Assembly (NCBI GenBank): GCA_034401135.1
Contig: JAWZSP010000006.1
Span: 310,001 to 374,000 of the forward strand
Direction of reading: 5' to 3'
DNA: 64,000 nucleotides
From: Volutella citrinella
Lineage: Eukaryota; Ascomycota; Sordariomycetes; Hypocreales; Nectriaceae
In this document: piece by piece, positions 22,431 to 33,497 of the stretch
Layout: each line of letters opens with the position of its first letter
Numbering within the stretch: position 1 is the stretch's first letter
Translations under genes and position numbers: made by a program
The notes under the pieces: model-generated
Told to the model about the DNA's origin: nothing
What the model saw: the letters and a program-made list of their open reading frames with translations, nothing else
Databases searched by the model: none

Positions 22431-23859
22431 ATGCCTCGTGACGTGACAGCAATGAGGATCCCGCCGAGAAGCAACAAGACGAAAGAGTGCGTTGGCGATG
22501 CTCGGAACGGTGACAACACTCGGGGCTGCGACCTCGAGGCTGGGAGCGGCGTCAGGGAAGCAGCCTTTCCGCAGCCTGGGTCAGCTCCTCTACGACTACG
22601 TGACCGTGTCGTGAGAGTGACCTGGGGCTGGTTCCTATGCACAATGGCCACGGGCGGCCTCGCCAATCTCCTCTGCCACCAGCCGTATACGTTTCCTGGC
22701 CTCGATACTATTGGCAAAGTCTTTTACATTCTCGATCTCGCCCTATTCGCGATCATCACGGGCCTCATCGTTGCTCGTTTCTGCATCAAACCCCGCGCTC
22801 TGTCCACGAGCCTCCACCACCCTTCGGAATCCTTCTTCTTCAGCTCCTTTTGGGTGTCCATCGTCCTCATCATCAACGGCGCCCAGTCTTTCGGCGGTCC
22901 TGCCACCGGATCCTGGTTCACCACGGCAATGCGCATCGTCTTCTGGGCCTTTTACGGTCTTCAGTTTCTGGTCTCCGTCTTCCATTACCACATCATCTTT
23001 GAGAGGGAAATGATTTCCCTGTCCGAAGCCCTCCCAGCGTGGATCCTCCCCGCCTACCCTTTCCTCGTTATGGGTATACTGGCAGCAAACGTCAGTAGTC
23101 AGCAACCTGACTGGAGCGCCAGACAAATCCTCATCGCAGGGCTTATGGGACAAGGCCTGGGATGGATACTTGCTTTGTCGATATATACAGTATATATAAG
23201 TCGCTTGATTCATCACAACATGCCGGCGCCATCCCTGCGTCCGGGTATGTTTGTCGCAGTGGGGCCCACTGGTAAGCAAGCTTCTTTCCCCCCATGATCC
23301 GTCCAAGCAACTATTAGTCTGGCTAAGATATATATGGCTAGCATTCACTTGTGCAGGACTGCTCTCACTGGGCAGGCAAGCCAAAGACTCTATTCCAGAG
23401 GGCTATTTGGGTATCACAAGCCTGTCCGTTGGCGATCTATGGCTGGGCATCTCTGTTCCGGCGGCATTGTTTATCTGGCTCATGGCTATCTGGTTCGCCG
23501 CCCTGTCGACGCTATCGGTCGTCTTGACAGCACGGCAAATGCACTTTACCATTGTTTGGTGGAGTCTCGTGTTTCCCAACACTGGGTTGGCTCTAGCTAC
23601 AATAAACGTTGGCCAAAGCTTGGACTCGCGTAGCATCAAGATACTGGGGTCTGCTATGACTGTGGTCATCATTCCCCTATGGATTTTCTGTGCCGTCGCT
23701 CATATTCGGGCTATAGCAAAGAGGCAGCTGCTGGCGTTTGGCAAGGATCTGGCAGTCGAAGAGATCAATAAACGACACGACACAAGGACCGAAAGACGAC
23801 GGCTAGAAAGGCCCGCAAACTCTCGTACTGTCTCCGGCTATCAGAGCGAGCGAGTTTGA
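22431..23859 (+). CDS. TDT-family transporter (malic acid / sulfite efflux type)
   Basis: Two exons, 22431-23271 and 23357-23859, with an 85-bp intron (GTAAGC donor, GCAG acceptor), give 447 residues. After a hydrophilic N-terminus come about ten membrane helices. The opening VTWGWFLCTMATGGLANLL is characteristic of the tellurite-resistance/dicarboxylate transporter (TDT) family, which includes Mae1 malate permease and Ssu1 sulfite exporters. Later helices include QPDWSARQILIAGLMGQGLG and MHFTIVWWSLVFPNTGLALA, the latter a family hallmark. The C-terminal tail is basic and cytosolic. The substrate cannot be told from sequence: C4-dicarboxylates or sulfite are the usual options. It converges on the MFS transporter gene, 137 bp between stops. 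Confidence 0.9.
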
Positions 23860-23996
23860 ACATGTCGATTGCTATTCGTTTGTTGCTGATTAGGTTGAAT
23901 AGAATAAGGACTCATGGCTTCCAACATTGATTTTAACACCATCCTCGAATTCCAATTCTTGCCCACACTCCGCCACAGTGCAACCATCTTTCCCAA

Positions 23997-25377
23997 TCAC
24001 TTGTGCTTGTGTGCCAGATGGAGCAAAGCCAAGAAGATGGCCGCACTAATGTACATGGCTCCGGCAAACATTTGTACGCACAAGTACGGGTACGCTGAAT
24101 GGATGTCGCCACGGAGCTGGACAGCAATAACCTCGGCGAACGTTGTTGATACTCCAAGCGCCACCCAGAAGATGGTCAGCGCACTCTGAAACTGGGAGAA
24201 ACCAACAGTTTCCACTGCCAAGGGTGCCGCCGCTGCCCACGGGGTTCCTGCGAACAGTCCGACGACCAGGGAAAAAGCACAAATTGATGCCATCGTCTGA
24301 GAAAAGGTCCAGAACACGAAGCAGAGGAGGCCGGGCAGGAAGGTGGCAGCTGTGGTGACACTGAATCGTCCAAACATATCGCTTAGCCTACCGACTCCAG
24401 GACGACCTAGTGCTTGGCCGAGGTTGAAGAGGGCGCTCACAATGCCGGCTTGGTGTTGAGACAGCCCAACCGCCACCGCATAGCTGGAAAGGCTGTAGAG
24501 GAGAATGATGTATCCCAAGCTGCTCAAAGCGCCCCAAGCAAGGAGAAGAAGATAGGTGGGCTTCTTCAAGACAGCAAGACTGAACGGGGATGCTGTCTTT
24601 GGCGAGACAGATGTCGGTGGGAGGCGCACCAGAGCTCCGGCGCCAAAGTTAATGACGAAACAAATGATGCCAAGAATTCGCATTGCCCAGTGGAAGCCCA
24701 GATTGGAAATCATTGAACTCGTGCCAAGAGAGTAAATGAGGCCGCCTATGCCGGATCCCGCAGCCGTGATACCGTTGGCAAGGCTTCGTCGGCGGTCGAA
24801 CCAATGCGACACGACGCCAACGGAAGCGATGAAACAGAATCCCAAGCCGAGTCCGAAGCATATGCCTTGAGAGAGAAAAAGTTGCCAACCTCTCTTGACG
24901 AAGGAGGTGGTGATGAGCGAGGTCATTTCGAGAGAGGCTCCTATCAGCAGAGCAGGTCGCATCCCCAAGCGATGAACCACAAGAGTGACAACTGAGGATA
25001 CCAGCAAGGCGACAGATATACTCAGCCCGCCGACGAAAGCATAGTCAAGAGCACTCATGCCAGAGTATGTGTTATTCGAGAGGTAGAAGGCGAGGATCAC
25101 GCCGTATGCCTATAGTTTGTTAGATTAAGGAATCAATTAGCAGCATGAGCCTGGATTTTCTTACGCTGTTTATGCCCCAGGTGTGTGCATTGATGAGAAA
25201 AACGGCGGCGACACAGACCCAGCCATATCCGCCTTCTGGCAGCACGGGCTTGGCTTCGACGCTGCTGTCTTCTGCTGTCGGCTCGATCGTTTCCATGCCT
25301 GAGCATTGCACTGTGGTAGAGTCGCTGTCTTCAGAAATGGCGGGGTGGCGTGAAACCATTGTTTCTGCTGCTAACAT
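23997..25377 (-). CDS. MFS transporter, monocarboxylate-transporter (MCT)-like
   Basis: Two exons, 25377-25165 and 25109-23997, with a 55-bp intron (GTAAGA donor, ACTATAG acceptor), give 441 residues. The N-terminal tail is acidic and leads into LPEGGYGWVCVAAVFLIN, the [D/E]G[G/S][W/Y][G/A]W signature of the monocarboxylate porter family, then AYGVILAFYL. Twelve helices are predicted, with loop motifs SHWFDRRRSLANGI between helices 4 and 5 and GRPGVGRLSDMFGR between 8 and 9. The likely role is uptake of monocarboxylates or related organic acids, or riboflavin as in some fungal MCT homologues. It ends in a short basic tail. The ATG at 25377 is the first in frame. Confidence 0.93.
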
Positions 25378-26272
25378 GTTTGCTCTTCAGAAGGACCCTG
25401 GTTGATGATGATGCGAAGCATGAACCAATTTCACAGTGATGCTGCGATGTTGGAACGGAGGATCGAGAGACGCTGAAGAGAAACTTATAGCAGTTGTCAT
25501 CTTGGACGACGGACCTGCTCGGTACCGGGCGGCGCCGAGTCAAGGCTGGCAACTATTGCAGCAGTGGATGCCACCTTGATCTCGGCGGAACGTCAACGTC
25601 AAGAAAGTCATCGCATAAGCCAATCATATTGATGAAGCGATTCCCAGCATGGAAAAGCGCTTCAAATCGCAGAGCTGAGGTGGGACGGTCCACATTTTAA
25701 AGACTCTTTCCGCCCTTCGGTCTTTGCACCCCAGCCGACTAACGCCGTTTCGAAAATGCCGATTGTCGACGGCATTCTTCTTTGTCCAAGTTTATTAGCG
25801 AATTGATCGTGCCGAAGTACTATGGGCATGTCTGCAGAGTCATACCAATCTCGGCTGGAGATCCGTTCTCCGTCGACGGAAACTCTGGTCCGATGCGGCT
25901 AGAAACCCCATTTCGTGTAGGTAATACCGGAGGGAGTATTCCCTAGACCTGTTGATACCCGACGATGCCGCCGAGCGCACACTGTCTACCAGAGCCAGAA
26001 GGTAACATCATGTACCGCCAGCACCATGTTTAGGCACTGGAGTCGTTTCCAAGCATACGAGACACTGTACGCGAGCTCAATAACTGATGGTAACATTCAT
26101 CTGATAAAAAAAGTACATGGTGTCAAATTAGTGTGCAAGGGGTCAACAAATCGGTCCACTCAATATCACGCTCACCTCCTGTCTCGTCGATTCCAAGAAC
26201 ATAAGCCACCTCGTTAACCAACATTCTCCACTTCAGAAGGGTAAAAAGGATTGCGTGGGGTGGCTCTTGGCT
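25378..26272. other. Intergenic, no gene recognised
   Basis: Upstream region of the MFS gene and downstream of the mutase-like gene. Only short frames without features are present. Confidence 0.5.
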
Positions 26273-26747
26273 TCACAGCCTGTAGCAGAGGATGAGCCAC
26301 ACCGGAATATTGCCCAGCGTCGCGCCAATATGCGCTGCAGCTACAATGTTTTCCTTCCAGGCGGCAGCACCTGGAGCACCCGCGCCAGCCTTGTGACTCG
26401 AAGTTAGCATCGCACAGGCTGTAGTGCAGATAATCGGCTGCCCTTACAATTCTTAGCATCTTGTTGGCACCCCAAAATGACGCTGCAACCTGCGCGAAGA
26501 GCATGGGCCACGACACCCACACGCCCCAGTATATAACGGCCGCCTCCCAATTCTGCAACGGGCTCCGCAGATGCTGCACCAGCACACCGACGACGACGGC
26601 CATGGTGCCCATGGACGCAGCTTGAGAATGGGCCATGAGAGCAAGGCGCTGGTAGGGAGTCGTCGGGATAAACATGCCCCAGACGCAGCAGAAGAGGAAG
26701 AGGCCGGCGCCAAGCCGGTAGAGGTCGAGGCTCAGGTTCGAGTCCAT
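26273..26747 (-). CDS. Hydroxylaminobenzene mutase-like small membrane protein (HabB-like)
   Basis: Two exons, 26747-26448 and 26389-26273, joined by a 58-bp intron (GTAAGG donor, GCTAACT branch, ACAAG acceptor), give 138 residues. Four hydrophobic helices are predicted. Features that recall bacterial HabB: a first helix LGAGLFLFCCVWGMFIP, the loop LALMAHSQAASMGTMAVVVG (HabB has SAHLEG followed by a long helix), a WVSWPMLFAQVAASFWGANKM segment, and a final AAWKENIVAAAHIG helix. Known HabB enzymes rearrange hydroxylaminobenzene to 2-aminophenol during nitrobenzene breakdown. Fungal homologues are usually uncharacterised. A nitroreductase lies 4.6 kb away in the same orientation, which would supply the substrate type. 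Family confidence is moderate; the gene model is firm. Confidence 0.7.
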
Positions 26748-27114
26748 AGTCAGCGATTTGATGAGAGTAATCTTGAGTTGGGTAAATGCGGAGGTGACCA
26801 ACGGGAGGGGATGTCACCTTTCTGTATGTGGCTGGCACTGGCTGCTGACGCAACACGTGACAATAACGTTCAGCCAACGAAGCATCTTTGACGGCACCGG
26901 ATTGGGACAAGACCGAGGATGCATCAACGCTATACTAGTTGGTACTTTTTCAATTCAAGTCTAGCTGGATTTCCCAATCGCCTATATATAGATTGAGGCC
27001 GGCACGCAACCGTTCAACTCAGGAGTAGAACACTTCAAGCCTACACTAGAAATATAGTTGCTCTATCCCAGCGCTCTTCTCCTTGAATTTTCTCCCCTTC
27101 TATAGTCTCTACTC

Positions 27115-27951
27115 TCATATAGTCTCAAACTCATCCGGTAGTGGCGTCCCTCCAACCCAAGCCAGGATTCCGCGACCGAATAGCTCCGGGAATTGAATGT
27201 TCCATCCATGCAGCGCCTCTCTCACTACCACAGCGCGTGACATATCCGCTGGTGAAGCTTCGTCAATGGACCGGGCTCGCAACGCCGCACCCACAAGAGA
27301 TGTGCCTGGCACATCGTCCTGTCGCCCCCCAGCAACGCTCAGCATGCGTGCCTGAATCTTTTGCACATCTGCTAGTCGGTACTGCAAGATGGAATGAAAC
27401 ATGTTGCCAAGAGTTTCCTGTGCGCAGTTTTGGCGCATCTCTACCAGCAAAGCCTCGTGACGTGGGAGGCCCATCCTGGAGGCAGTCCACCAGTACAACC
27501 AGTCGGGGATGGACAGGCTCAAGTAGGATGCCCAGTAAGCCAGTGCAGGTCTGGAAACGACGGCAGTTCTGATGCCCTCCTGGAATGGCTCTGCGCCGGT
27601 GACGAAAAGTGACGTGACGAGGGAAGGGTATTTTATGGCCAGGCGCTGTGCAACGAAGCCCCCCATGGACAGGCCCACGACGTGTGCCCGAGAATCCCGA
27701 GCATGTTCACGGATGAGTCGCGCCACATGGTCTGCCACCTGCTCAATGGACTCGAGTTTGATGTGGCGAGATCTTGAATGGGAGGGTAGGTCGGGGAGAA
27801 GAAGGTGGTAATCGGACAGCAGTGGCACCACTCCGTTCCATTCAATGTGACATGAGAGTCCTCCGTGAAGAAGTACAATTGTAGAAGAGTTGTGCTCATT
27901 CAAGGACTCAAAGTAGAGTGACTGCGCATCCGTGGGGGTTTCGGGCGACAT
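27115..27951 (-). CDS. Alpha/beta hydrolase fold protein
   Basis: A single-exon gene of 278 residues from the ATG at 27951. It shows the oxyanion region IVLLHGGLSCHIEWNGVVPL, the strand-turn LLLPDLPSHSRS, the nucleophile elbow VGLSMGGFVAQRLA (Ser in GLSMGG), a cap region rich in Trp, and a candidate catalytic His in ALHGWNIQFPELF. No signal peptide is present, so it is probably cytosolic. The family covers esterases, C-C hydrolases and haloperoxidase-like proteins; the substrate is not evident. Its upstream region holds three tandem TCCNCGGA sites at 28261-28299, about 310 bp before the ATG. Confidence 0.88.
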   Translation of the reverse strand: MSPETPTDAQSLYFESLNEHNSSTIVLLHGGLSCHIEWNGVVPLLSDYHLLLPDLPSHSRSRHIKLESIEQVADHVARLIREHARDSRAHVVGLSMGGFVAQRLAIKYPSLVTSLFVTGAEPFQEGIRTAVVSRPALAYWASYLSLSIPDWLYWWTASRMGLPRHEALLVEMRQNCAQETLGNMFHSILQYRLADVQKIQARMLSVAGGRQDDVPGTSLVGAALRARSIDEASPADMSRAVVVREALHGWNIQFPELFGRGILAWVGGTPLPDEFETI

Positions 27952-28260
27952 TGCGGCGTCTATTGAAGGCAGACTAACATAGTTCTCACGTTGTTAGAGG
28001 CGGTTCAAAGAAGCACAAATCGCGGCGATCCCTCTGCCAGCTTGTAATGACGCATGACACGTGACCTTCGAATTGGTAGGGGTGTCTAAGGCAGCAGTTT
28101 TCAGCTGCGGGCCGTGCCATCTTGAAACGCAATCACCGACATTGGGCACCATATCACCGACAATACGTGAAATACGCGGCCCCGCAATAACAACAGTGCA
28201 CTAGCATCGCATCAATCTTTTCGGCTTCCCTATCAAGTAGCCGGTAAGAAAGCGTTTCTG

Positions 28261-28299
28261 TATCCGCGGACGGTATCCACGGACGGTATCCGCGGACGG
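28261..28299. promoter_or_regulatory. Three tandem 13-bp units carrying TCCGCGGA/TCCACGGA (PDRE-like) sites
   Basis: TATCCGCGGACGG, TATCCACGGACGG and TATCCGCGGACGG follow each other without gaps. Each contains a TCCGCGGA or TCCACGGA octamer, identical to yeast pleiotropic drug response elements and to everted CCG/CGG sites for Zn2Cys6 factors. They lie upstream of the alpha/beta hydrolase gene (minus strand), with the nearest plus-strand gene 810 bp away. The repeat is certain; the regulatory role is inference. Confidence 0.5.
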
Positions 28300-28980
28300 C
28301 AGATGATAACGCGCTTAGTTGCCGGATTGATCTGCAACGCTCAGCACACGCGCGGCCTCCCAGAACCAATCACTGTTGTCACGACACGATCCTTTGGGGC
28401 TGTGAGTTTGTTGAAGGGCATTTAAGCTGGCGGTCAAACTCTACATGGCTGGAGTTAAGGCTGACGGCAGGAAATATGGGGGCCAAATCAGGGATTGTAG
28501 TGGCCACCTGACCTGCACGCGGGGAGGGACCTTGTGTGGCAGCGCCGAAGGATAGGGGGAGGATACAAGAGCAACCGCTAACTTATTAGGGAAGGAGATA
28601 GATGTCATCAAGCAGCTGCATAGAAACATGCCGTTTGGCGGCTTGACAGGCCCAGCGCACCCTACTTCCTATTTCGTTGGAGTTGGCTGCGGTGCTGACG
28701 ACTACGCGGTCCCACCAGCTTAGTAGACTCCTAAAAATAAGCATGATTATTCGACCAGTAAATGAGCATTCCAGGAGCAGCATGCGTGCTGAGAAACTCC
28801 CTAACTCCAACCAGACAACGACCGCGCTCGACTCTGCCAAGGCCCGCATAGCCACTTCGGTTGTACCCTCATTGCACATGGTTCGTGGCCATCAGTTGAA
28901 GTCGAATCCTTCCAGATGTTTGCGGCTCAGCTGGCGAGGCTTGGGCAAGTCGAGCGAGTAGTTTCCCCGAGGTGATCAAG

Positions 28981-28986
28981 TATAAA
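28981..28986 (+). promoter_or_regulatory. TATA box of secreted protein gene
   Basis: TATAAA 124 bp upstream of the ATG at 29110, followed by a CA-rich leader, consistent with a strongly inducible promoter. Confidence 0.4.
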
Positions 28987-29109
28987 GAGACGAGGGCATC
29001 CAGACGAAAACAATTACCCATCACTACTGGCCAGCACAAGGCTCCGGGTACTAAACACATCAACACTCGACTTGAACATTCTCTTGCCTAACTAAGGCCT
29101 CAAACAACG

Positions 29110-29770
29110 ATGAAGATTTCGTCTACCCTCCTCTTGGCCAGCCTGGCTTCTGTCTACGCCCTCCCCGCAAGCAGCAACGCGGGAATATCTCGGCGTGACG
29201 AATCGGAAGACGCCGAACAATACTACGGCAAGTATATGAAACTTCCCGGCTTGGGCCCCACTGCTTCCGACGGAGGGCACTGCAGCGCGAGCACGTATGA
29301 GCGCGACTGGGACGCCGATGCCAGGACGTCCAACTGGTTGCACTGCAAGCACCTCGAGGAGGGACTCCGGAGGACCAACAAGGGGTGGTCGCTGAGCAAT
29401 GGCGGCGGCGCTGGTGTTCCACGCTGGATCGAGGTGGCCTCCTACAAGACCTGCCACATCTTTGTCGACAGAAAAGGCTTTCCCGACCGGACTGTCAAGG
29501 GATACAGGGCCTATGTTGGTGCCGATGACTTGGCCAACATTGTCAGAGATGTCGTGAACGACCCGGCATACCGCACGTACAGCACCGTTACCTGGGGTAG
29601 TGGAAGTCTCCAAACCGTGACATTGCTGCCTACCACGGGCAAGAAGTAAGTTAATTACCCACAAGGAGCGTTGTCTCTCGATTCTAATGTGCCATGATAG
29701 TACATGCAGCCGCCACAAGTCTGGCTGGAAGATTAAGGGCAACAAGGGTGAAAGGTGGGAGGACGACTAG
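29110..29770 (+). CDS. Small secreted cysteine-containing protein, Ecp2/Hce2-like pattern
   Basis: Exons 29110-29645 and 29701-29770 are joined by a 55-bp intron (GTAAGT donor overlapping the unspliced TAA stop; GATAG acceptor), giving 201 residues. A signal peptide is clear (MKISSTLLLASLASVYALPA), followed by a dibasic SRRD site that may be a Kex2 processing point. The mature part has four cysteines (GHCS, LHCK, KTCHIF and NTCSRH in exon 2). The spacing, with NWLHCKHLEEGL, a W-rich middle, KTCHIFV and VGADDLANIVRDVV, recalls the Hce2/Ecp2 effector fold, but the match is only by pattern. Without splicing the last cysteine is lost, which supports the intron. Probably secreted; role unknown. 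Confidence 0.75.
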
Positions 29771-30575
29771 ACGATATGGGGCAGGACACCAGCGGTTGAT
29801 GAGCCTTGGAAGGACAGAATGATGTTGGATACTATAGATATGGCCTTGGGTTCTTTTCGGTAACAATGATTAAATCGTGGATGCTCTTTTAGTATCAAGC
29901 TGTCCGGCGTGCTGATGCTAAGAATCACCTCCGGGTGTACTGCATGAATTGCTAAGGTGAGCGATGTGGTGGTAGGGCTGCAGGGTCGCTCCCTCGTATG
30001 AATACTGAGCCTTGCCGGACAGGATCCCCAATTCGACAATTAGAACAAGGACTGACAGTGACGCGGGAGTGGAGACGATCGATATGGCGACAATGGCTTG
30101 TGGGATCAGACCCTGGCTTGGCGCCGATCCTGCTGGCCCAACGCAGCTATTCGTGAGATCCATCTACGCCCGACTTGGTCTAGAACCAGATCCCCGGTGA
30201 ATAATTTGACTTTGCAACACGCATGGAAATCCTCCATTCAATCGCTAGGGCCGCGTGGGCCAATTATAGGGCTGGGCTGTAGCACGATGCGAAAAGATTC
30301 GCTCACCGACGACTCTGCCAAACGGATATTCGTGAATGGCAACGAGGAATGAAATCCAAATGTTAGAGTTGCTCAGTTCTAAGCGATACCGAGATAGAAA
30401 AGGATTCAACCCATGGGCGGTTTGGCCGGCACCTAAATTCACTCTCTTTACCTGCTTGGCTATTAAAAGCCCAACGATCCCGGCATCTTCAGCTTATCTT
30501 TCTCCAGTTTCCCACTATCAACGACCCCACTCCGACTCTTGAGAATCATCCGGCTTTTCCTCCAACAACTCCAAG
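29771..30575. other. Intergenic between the two secreted protein genes
   Basis: No gene recognised; short overlapping frames only. Confidence 0.5.
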
Positions 30576-31100
30576 ATGAAGATCACCTACGTCGCCCTTG
30601 CGAACCTCTTTGCGACCTTCGCAGTCGCCGCGCCAGCAGAGTCCCACAGCCTGCAGCCTCGTGTTATTGAGAGCTGCACGGCTCCTTGGAACGACGGATG
30701 GGGCGAGGTCCAGTGCGACGAAATCAGTCTCGTCATCAAGGCCTGGACGTCTGATCAAGCGAGCAAGTCATCGCTATCTCCGCATGTGAATACTATGCTA
30801 ACACGCTACGCAGGGGGTGCCTGGCTCAAGACCGGAGGGCCAAACGGCGCCTCGGACGCATTCGACATCTGCGATGGCGATGGCGCGAGGAATTCGAGAC
30901 GACATGACAGCTACGTCTGGTCTGTTGATATAGAAAAAGGGAAGAACTACTGCAACCGGAACATCATAGACCCCATCTTTTCTCTTGACTGGGTTACCAT
31001 CTACTACACGAACCAGAAGATGAACGTCCAGGATGACCCCCGCTGCGGAAGGGTACAAAAGTACACAAGGCGCTGCATCTTCAAGAAGGCATATGAATAG
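30576..31100 (+). CDS. Small secreted cysteine-containing protein
   Basis: A 174-residue frame from the ATG at 30576. The N-terminus is a signal peptide (MKITYVALANLFATFAVAAP), followed by a propeptide-like LQPR. The mature protein has six cysteines (ESCTAPW, VQCDE, DICDGD, NYCNRN, PRCGRV, RRCIF) and a basic C-terminus. No domain is recognised. A GCTAACAC...CGCAG stretch at about 30800-30812 looks like a branch site and acceptor, but no donor keeps the frame, so I read the gene as one exon. It follows the other secreted protein gene in the same direction, 805 bp downstream, and a TATA-like sequence lies about 110 bp upstream. Candidate effector or antimicrobial protein. Confidence 0.65.
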   Translation: MKITYVALANLFATFAVAAPAESHSLQPRVIESCTAPWNDGWGEVQCDEISLVIKAWTSDQASKSSLSPHVNTMLTRYAGGAWLKTGGPNGASDAFDICDGDGARNSRRHDSYVWSVDIEKGKNYCNRNIIDPIFSLDWVTIYYTNQKMNVQDDPRCGRVQKYTRRCIFKKAYE

Positions 31101-31369
31101 GCTCGTGGCCAGGTATTGCGGATAACAAGGGTGTTTCAAGAGCTGGGCTCTTTGGCGTTAGGGCAACGACGAAAGATTGGTTTGGTTTGGCAAGTAGTAG
31201 ATTATAGAATTGAGAGTTTCGTCAGCAGCACGCTGTTCACTTCTTGTTTGGAGGTTTGAGGGCTCCTGTCATCACAAGCACACTCTCATAAGGCGGCACG
31301 CAGAAGCATCAAAGCAAATCTACTTCTATTGCTGATATTCTATAACGCTGAACTGCAGTCGCTAAAACT

Positions 31370-32061
31370 CTAAGCGATGACCTTGACGGTCTCGCTAACG
31401 GGCAGCTTCTCGGGCACCGCGGGGTGGTCCTGGGCCATGTCGCCGTAGTTGAGGTGAGCATCGAGCTTGTACTCCTCTGGCACACCGGTGAACTCCTTGA
31501 TGACGGCCTCGACGGGAGGGATAGCGTTGAGGTGCTGCAGGTTGGCGCCGAGTCCCTCAAGCTCGAGGGCGGTCCAGACCAGGATCTGGTGCATGCCGGT
31601 GGCGTGCTGGCCAAACTCGGCAAACATGTGCGCAGCAGACTTGTGGGTCTCGCCGGCCTCCTTGATGGAGTTGCCGTTGGTCCAGAAGAGAACCTATCAG
31701 GAGTCAGTACGTGAATAGATGGGAAATACACTTGCGCAGGGGTACATACCGAGCCGTAGGCGCCCTTGTGGGCCTGGAAAATGCCGTTCATCGAGTTCCA
31801 CACCTGCTCGCCGGCGCCCTTGAGGATGGGCTCGGCAGCAGTGATGATCTTTTCCCAGAGCTGCTTGTGCTTCTCACCCGTGACAAGGGTGACGCGCACA
31901 GGCTGGGTGTTGTATGACGAGGGGGCGAAGGAGAGGACCTCGTGGAGAATCTGCTCAACGCGGCTATCGGGGGAGGCGGAAGTTCCCTTCAAGCCATAGA
32001 CGGTGCGGCGGTGCTTGGCAGCAGCGAGCCACTGGTCGGTAGAGACAAGTCCGGCAACCAT
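31370..32061 (-). CDS. Nitroreductase family protein (Frm2/Hbn1 type)
   Basis: Two exons, 32061-31750 and 31693-31370, joined by a 56-bp intron (GTATGT donor, GATAG acceptor), give 211 residues. The FMN-binding N-terminus reads KHRRTVYGLKG, and APSSYNTQPVRVTLV is the family motif that contacts FMN phosphate and ring. Exon 2 gives VLFWTNGNSIKE, EFGQHATGMHQILVWTALELEG and GLGANLQHLN, which are typical of fungal Frm2/Hbn1 oxidoreductases. These are FMN-dependent NAD(P)H enzymes linked to lipid signalling and stress, and to reduction of 4-nitroquinoline-type compounds. It is likely cytosolic or nuclear. Its nearness to a HabB-like mutase is noted as a possible pathway. Confidence 0.93.
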
Positions 32062-33497
32062 TTTGATATAGTGGATGATGTAGTTGATTGAGTTGGAAGT
32101 GTAGTGAATTGGTATATCCTAAGATTCCTAAGGGGCTGTTCCAAAGCTCTCTTTAATATTCAACCGATACATCGTCAATTACAAACCAACTCCTGCTACT
32201 CCATCATCTGCAGGTCCCGAGTCATTCCCAACTATCGCCGCCGCGAAATAGATTACGCTAGCAGCCATGGGTATCCCGCGCGGTAACTTACTTAATGTGC
32301 GGGGCGAGTGTCACAGCAGCGCCCTGAAGAGGCTGACACTAGTCCCGAGATGGTAAGCACAGAATCCCGCGCGCTTGTCACGTAATCGAAGATGCTCCTT
32401 GATTCGCCCCGCGACGGCGCAACGGTACCCACAGCCGCTCCCGAGGCGTTATACGGCATGATTGGGCTTGCCTTGAGGGGCGGTAAGAGCACAGCGGCCA
32501 AATTCCCCCCGACAAAAGTCTCCGGGAGGCAGGCAGGGGTAGATCAGATTTGTAATCGGCTCTCATGGAGGCTGGTAGCCATGCAGGGGGCTCACAACAT
32601 TGGTACTCCCCCTGGCTTAGCTGGAGCCCAGCTTGGCAGCGTGTGGCCCTGGAGGAGCATGCGCGCGCAGGAGTTGCTTGGTTGCCCAGCTCGTATATGG
32701 CTACGATGTCGCACTCGGCTATGCGCGCGCGGTGACGCATTTACCCGTCTTGCTGGTGTTGATTTGTGATGCTGATGGAAGTACGACGATAAGCTGAGCA
32801 GCAGGACACCATGTCATGAATACAGCCAAACAATGGAGAGGGCGTGAGATTTCTTGCTCTTCGACCCGAGTCTGGGTTTCGTCTGCAAAATAGCGGGAGT
32901 AAGGCTCCACGAAGCTGCTCCAGGGGACTAGGGGGTCGCAAAATTAAGCCTATGGAAGGACTAGTGCATGCCATCCCCATAAGTAAGTTGGCATCCATCG
33001 ATAAGGAGGATCGGGGCTACTCGGAGTACAGCCGGGTTGTTCCGTTGGGCTAGCTGAGCCATGTGGGCGGGAGTCCCAGAGGCTAAGGTCAGGCAGTGTT
33101 TCAGTTGTATTTCAGCATACAAGCTTTCTTGACTATATTTCTGTTCCTATCGTCTATCCCCTACGTCTAGAGTTGCCTCGGCTGGCCCAATAGTGAGCCG
33201 ATTTTAAAGTGCATGTCGATCAACGAACAGGATCCCAATACAGGGTAGGTGTGTGATCACTTCTAACGACCTGGGATATTTCCAGCGCGGCGAGTTAAGC
33301 CTAGGATGGTAGGTGGTGATATGGCTGGAATTCCCAGTAATGAGCCGAAAGTCACGATTGAGAATGCAAAGTCATAGATGTTGGTGGGTTCTGGTATGGT
33401 ATTTCTTTTAACACAACGCCGCTCGTATTCGCCCAGCTCGCGACGGGTCAATAAAGTCATAAATTCGCCTCAATGCAACAATATTTAATTGAGTCGA
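32062..33497. other. Intergenic, no gene recognised
   Basis: Contains short frames (32392-32769 plus; 33263-33460 minus) without family features. No RNA gene or repeat seen. Confidence 0.4.

Larger units (their letters stand above)
27952..29109. other. Long intergenic promoter region
   Basis: Divergent spacer between the hydrolase and the secreted protein gene. Apart from the 28261-28299 repeats and a TATAAA at 28981 I see nothing; the open frames at 28441-28961 have no family features. Confidence 0.5.

Noticed and set aside
26404..26910. 168-residue minus-strand frame overlapping the HabB-like gene
   Set aside because: Out-of-frame shadow with Arg/Pro-rich composition; the spliced 138-residue model explains the region.
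28261..28299. CRISPR-like repeat array
   Set aside because: The units are 13 bp with no spacers, and the genome is eukaryotic; it is a short tandem repeat.
30747..30812. Intron in the secreted protein gene at 30576
   Set aside because: Branch and acceptor-like sequences are present, but no GT donor gives a spliced frame that keeps the downstream cysteines, and the unspliced frame is open.
32392..32769. 125-residue plus-strand frame between the nitroreductase and GMC genes
   Set aside because: No recognisable features; lies in a spacer with equally long frames on the other strand.
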